42,434 bases of DNA from Acidobacteriaceae bacterium (GTDB lineage: Bacteria; Acidobacteriota; Terriglobia; Terriglobales; Acidobacteriaceae), in contig JARLFY010000007.1 in NCBI GenBank assembly GCA_031296325.1, positions 1-42,434 on the forward strand, read 5' to 3'. The notes below the pieces were generated by a model that did not search any database, was not told the origin of the DNA, and saw only the letters and a list, made by a program, of their open reading frames with translations. This document shows, piece after piece, positions 40,406 through 42,434 of the stretch (positions are counted from its first letter, which is position 1; every line of letters starts with the position of its first letter). The translations under genes were made by a program, and so were the position numbers.

Positions 40406-40939
40406 CTACCTGAGCCTGTTGGCGAAGCGGTAGGCGACGCCAAAAGTGACCAATTGTGGGGTTAGGGCGCTGGGTGGGAAGCCGGACCATCGCTGGTACT
40501 CGTATTCGCCGCGAACGCGCAGGTGGAGTCCGAGCATGTAGTCTGCTCCCAGGCCTCCCGCGAAGAGGTTGTAGCCAAGATTGGTGAGACCCTGCGGATA
40601 GTTGAAGTCGCCTCGCCCAATCATCGCCTTGGCGTAGGGAGCGACGGGGCCGTAGTTGCGATGATAGCGTCCGCCGATTGCGTAGGTTCGCTGGTAGGAC
40701 TGGTCGCCGTTTGGACTGTTGACCTGATGAAACTCCGCCTCAATGCCAAGGGCTGGCCTGAAGTCAAAGTCCGCGTAGGCGGCGACGCCCTGAAAGCTTT
40801 GCTGGCCGTAGTCGGGCTTGGCGGCGGTATAGCCGATGCCGATTTGAAGGTCTCCGACGCGCGAAGCGGTCGCGATAGCCTGAGCATGAAGAAGGGTTGC
40901 TCCGCCGAGCAGAAACGCGAACGCCAGTCTTCCGATCAC
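40406..40939 (-). CDS. Outer-membrane beta-barrel protein (opacity-like), paralogue 1
   Basis: A 177-residue protein with a signal peptide (IGRLAFAFLLGGATLLHAQA). An eight-stranded-barrel pattern of alternating hydrophobic residues follows: GDLQIGIGYTAAKPDYG, AAYADFDFRPALGIEAEFH, TYAIGGRYH, PYAKAMIGRGDF, LRVRGEYEYQRW, and a closing QLVTFGVAYRF ending near the C-terminus with aromatic residues, as outer-membrane proteins do. GTG 40939 is chosen because GGAG lies 7 nt upstream; the frame is open to 41044. It resembles the next gene in its ends and layout, implying tandem duplication. The function is unknown. Confidence 0.82.
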   Translation of the reverse strand: MIGRLAFAFLLGGATLLHAQAIATASRVGDLQIGIGYTAAKPDYGQQSFQGVAAYADFDFRPALGIEAEFHQVNSPNGDQSYQRTYAIGGRYHRNYGPVAPYAKAMIGRGDFNYPQGLTNLGYNLFAGGLGADYMLGLHLRVRGEYEYQRWSGFPPSALTPQLVTFGVAYRFANRLR

Positions 40940-41130
40940 GCGAGAACTCCGATTGCGAGGACAGGTTAGAGCAACTTCAACGAAGCCGTAATTCGTTGCG
41001 CCGCTAAACAATATAGAGCCATTCTTCCCCTTTAGTTCGATCAAGGGACAGAATGACTATATATCTCTACAGGAACAATTAGCGAGAAACTCTAAAGCCT
41101 TGCCCTTTCTATACAGATACAGCGAACTTC

Positions 41131-41706
41131 CTAGTGGAAGCGATAGGCCGCTCCAAAAGTGACCACAACTGGGGATATTCCAGTGGCGTAAGAGGGCCAA
41201 TGCTGGCTCTCCAGGTCGAAGGCGCGGATGACGATATTTGGCGAGTATTGAATGTCGATGCCTACGCCGTAGGCATAGGCGACGCTGGTTCCACTCGGAA
41301 CGCCATTATTGTCCTGCTGTTCCTGAATATAAAGGTCGCCGAGTCCCACCAGAGCCTTGCCATAGAACGTGAATCGTCCACGGGAGGCCATGACTTTTGG
41401 TCCAACGAAGGTGGAGAGTTCAGCGCGATCTTTGGAGGTAAGAAGTGCGAGGCAGTGAAATTCGGCCTCGGCACCCAGATGGCGGTTCAAGTCGTAGTCG
41501 GCGTATCCGGTAAACCCAGCAATGTAATCGTCCGGAATAAATGGATCACTGATGGGCGTAGCCGAGAAATCTGTCGCGGCTACGCTGAATCCCCCCCCAA
41601 CCTGTAGATTTCCGAGCGAATAGGGGGCAATAGCTTGAGCGCTTCCGAACTTTGCCACGGAGAGCAGGCAAGTGAGCATAGCTATTACCACGAAATTCTT
41701 CCGCAT
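41131..41706 (-). CDS. Outer-membrane beta-barrel protein (opacity-like), paralogue 2
   Basis: A 191-residue protein with a signal peptide (NFVVIAMLTCLLSVAKFGSAQA). Barrel strands include LGNLQVGGGFSVAATDF, AGFTGYADYDLNRHLGAEAEFH, FTFYGKALVGLGDLYI and the closing VVVTFGAAYRFH. The GNLQVGGG and VTFGAAYRF segments match paralogue 1. ATG 41706 is preferred: AGGAGA lies 8 nt upstream and the signal peptide starts there. An in-frame ATG at 41760 would add 18 polar residues and use a ribosome-binding site buried in a hairpin. A G8 tract (41591-41598) encodes the GGG of LQVGGGF. Confidence 0.82.
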   Translation of the reverse strand: MRKNFVVIAMLTCLLSVAKFGSAQAIAPYSLGNLQVGGGFSVAATDFSATPISDPFIPDDYIAGFTGYADYDLNRHLGAEAEFHCLALLTSKDRAELSTFVGPKVMASRGRFTFYGKALVGLGDLYIQEQQDNNGVPSGTSVAYAYGVGIDIQYSPNIVIRAFDLESQHWPSYATGISPVVVTFGAAYRFH

Positions 41707-41772
41707 CGTAAGTTCTCCTGAAGAAAGAAAGTTCTGCAAAATTTCTGAGTGTTTTCTCATCCTACCGTACTC

Positions 41773-41809
41773 CCCCTCCTCCAGAAAATTTATTTCTGGA
41801 GGAGGGGGT
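41773..41809 (-). promoter_or_regulatory. Perfect 16-bp hairpin in the leader of beta-barrel paralogue 2
   Basis: CCCCCTCCTCCAGAAA (41773-41788) and TTTCTGGAGGAGGGGG (41794-41809) form a perfect stem with a 5-nt loop. In the mRNA the stem's 3' arm reads GGAGGAGGGGG and ends about 12 nt before the ATG at 41760 (67 nt before ATG 41706). A strong Shine-Dalgarno-like run is therefore paired. No U-tract follows, so it is not a terminator. Confidence 0.7.
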
Positions 41810-41885
41810 CGTGTGCAGGCTACGAATAGATACGGGAATTCCTCGTTTTACTCAGAAGAAACGCTATTTCTCAGTCTCCGTGTCA

Positions 41886-42151
41886 CTAGGGCGTATCGAC
41901 CTATACACAATTTGTAAACACTTGAAATATAAAGAACTGCCGCTGAACGAAGCAGGGGCAGCACTCTGCACCTACAGAGTCGAAGGATCTGCGGTTGTCT
42001 TTGTCTGGCAAGGGCCAACGGCCCGTCCCATACCAGCCCAGACCGAAGGTCTGGGTAGACGCCCAGCGAATGGACCAAGGGCTGAAGGCCCGCGCTATAG
42101 CTCTCCGAGGATCGAAACGCTTCAACCGTGCTATATGTCGATACAGCCTAG
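41886..42151 (-). mobile_element. Family B MITE-like element (copy 3)
   Basis: A 258-bp element (41890-42147) between CTAG (41886-41889) and CTAG (42148-42151). The left end is GGCGTATCGACCTATA and the right end TATATGTCGATACAGC. The interior holds the GGGCC/CCTAGGCC-type hairpin block in the orientation opposite to copies 1 and 2, with GACCGAAGGTC and GGGCTGAAGGCCC palindromes. Open frames across it follow from its repeats and do not look coding. Confidence 0.8.
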
Positions 42152-42398
42152 GCGGTATCGACATATAGCTCTTTTGTGATTGCAGTTGTCCTTGCCTGTT
42201 TTTGTTTGTCATTCCTCCGCTGCGCTGCGGAATGGCAAACAAAAGAGAGGCAGCAGCGACAGCAGCGGTTTGTGGTGCGAACTGTATTTTCCCCACCCAT
42301 CGCCGATGAAACCGCGATGGATGTGGCACCCGGCATAGTCCCACTTCACACCTAAAAACCGCGTCGCAAAGCAAAGTGTATATGTCGATACGCCCTAG
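42148..42398 (+). mobile_element. Family B MITE-like element (copy 4)
   Basis: A 243-bp element (42152-42394) sharing its left CTAG with copy 3 and flanked on the right by CTAG (42395-42398). The left end is GCGGTATCGACATATA and the right end TATATGTCGATACGCC. The interior holds a family A core (42205-42245) and a family C hairpin (42290-42334). No gene is seen from 41810 to the end of the window. Confidence 0.8.
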
Positions 42399-42434
42399 TT
42401 CCAATCGATCTGGATTGTCCCCGCTTAGAACTGA

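Noticed and set aside
41811-42404. Two open frames of 120-170 codons at the right end
   Set aside because: They lie across family B, A and C repeats and translate repeat DNA; the same peptides appear wherever the repeats occur.

Overview
The window reads as a chromosomal segment of a high-GC bacterium of the Acidobacteriota, most likely family Acidobacteriaceae (Terriglobia). The grounds are the mix of gene families, an Ala/Pro-rich IF-2, a PEP-CTERM protein beside outer-membrane beta-barrels (so a diderm envelope), and dense palindromic intergenic repeats. This is inference from gene content; no 16S rRNA is present. Most genes are core housekeeping genes. No prophage, CRISPR array or transposase gene was seen.

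Layout. 0-2 kb: a GNAT acetyltransferase and a VanZ-like membrane protein. 2.1-11.2 kb: guaB (minus), divergent from the rimP-nusA-infB operon, which ends at a strong terminator and is followed by an M20 metallopeptidase. 11.5-14.3 kb: ftsQ-ftsA (minus, 4-bp overlap), separated from murC (25.4 kb) and without ftsZ next to ftsA. 14.4-20 kb: a small membrane protein, tRNA-His(GTG), a YheT-type hydrolase, a PP2C phosphatase divergent from an orphan beta-class DNA methyltransferase, and an exported TPR protein with two aspartic-protease motifs. 20.2-25 kb (minus): a stand-alone CZB zinc-binding protein, a membrane-anchored coiled-coil protein, a VKOR-family thiol oxidoreductase and a membrane pyrophosphatase. 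25.4-29.1 kb: murC, an EamA transporter and an exported protein of unknown function. 29.6-37.8 kb (minus): valS, nadC, birA, coaX, an unknown gene and an RlmD/TrmA-type 23S rRNA methyltransferase. 38-42.4 kb: plsC, two small membrane proteins, a PEP-CTERM protein, two paralogous beta-barrel proteins and a cluster of MITE-like elements.

The repeats are the most distinctive content. Family A is a REP-like hairpin (core TTGTCATTCCG...GGAATCTGC) in about 15-20 copies. Its stem exists in three compensated versions, and its strand is open in all three frames. Family B comprises MITE-like elements of about 240-340 bp with inverted ends related to GGCGTATCGACATATA. Three of four copies are flanked by CTAG or TTAG. 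Families C (CCCATCGC...GCGATGG hairpin) and E (iterated TTCGAGG) are shorter. Copies of A, C and E lie in frame inside rlmD, valS (twice), birA and a conserved unknown gene, much like the palindromic elements known inside Rickettsia genes. The terminal CTAG/TTAG of A or B elements overlaps the stop codons of ftsA, the M20 peptidase gene and coaX.

Surface genes at the right end carry homopolymeric G8 tracts inside their reading frames, and one beta-barrel gene has a perfect 16-bp hairpin covering a purine-rich Shine-Dalgarno-like run. These suggest phase variation or RNA-level control, but the sequence alone cannot prove it.
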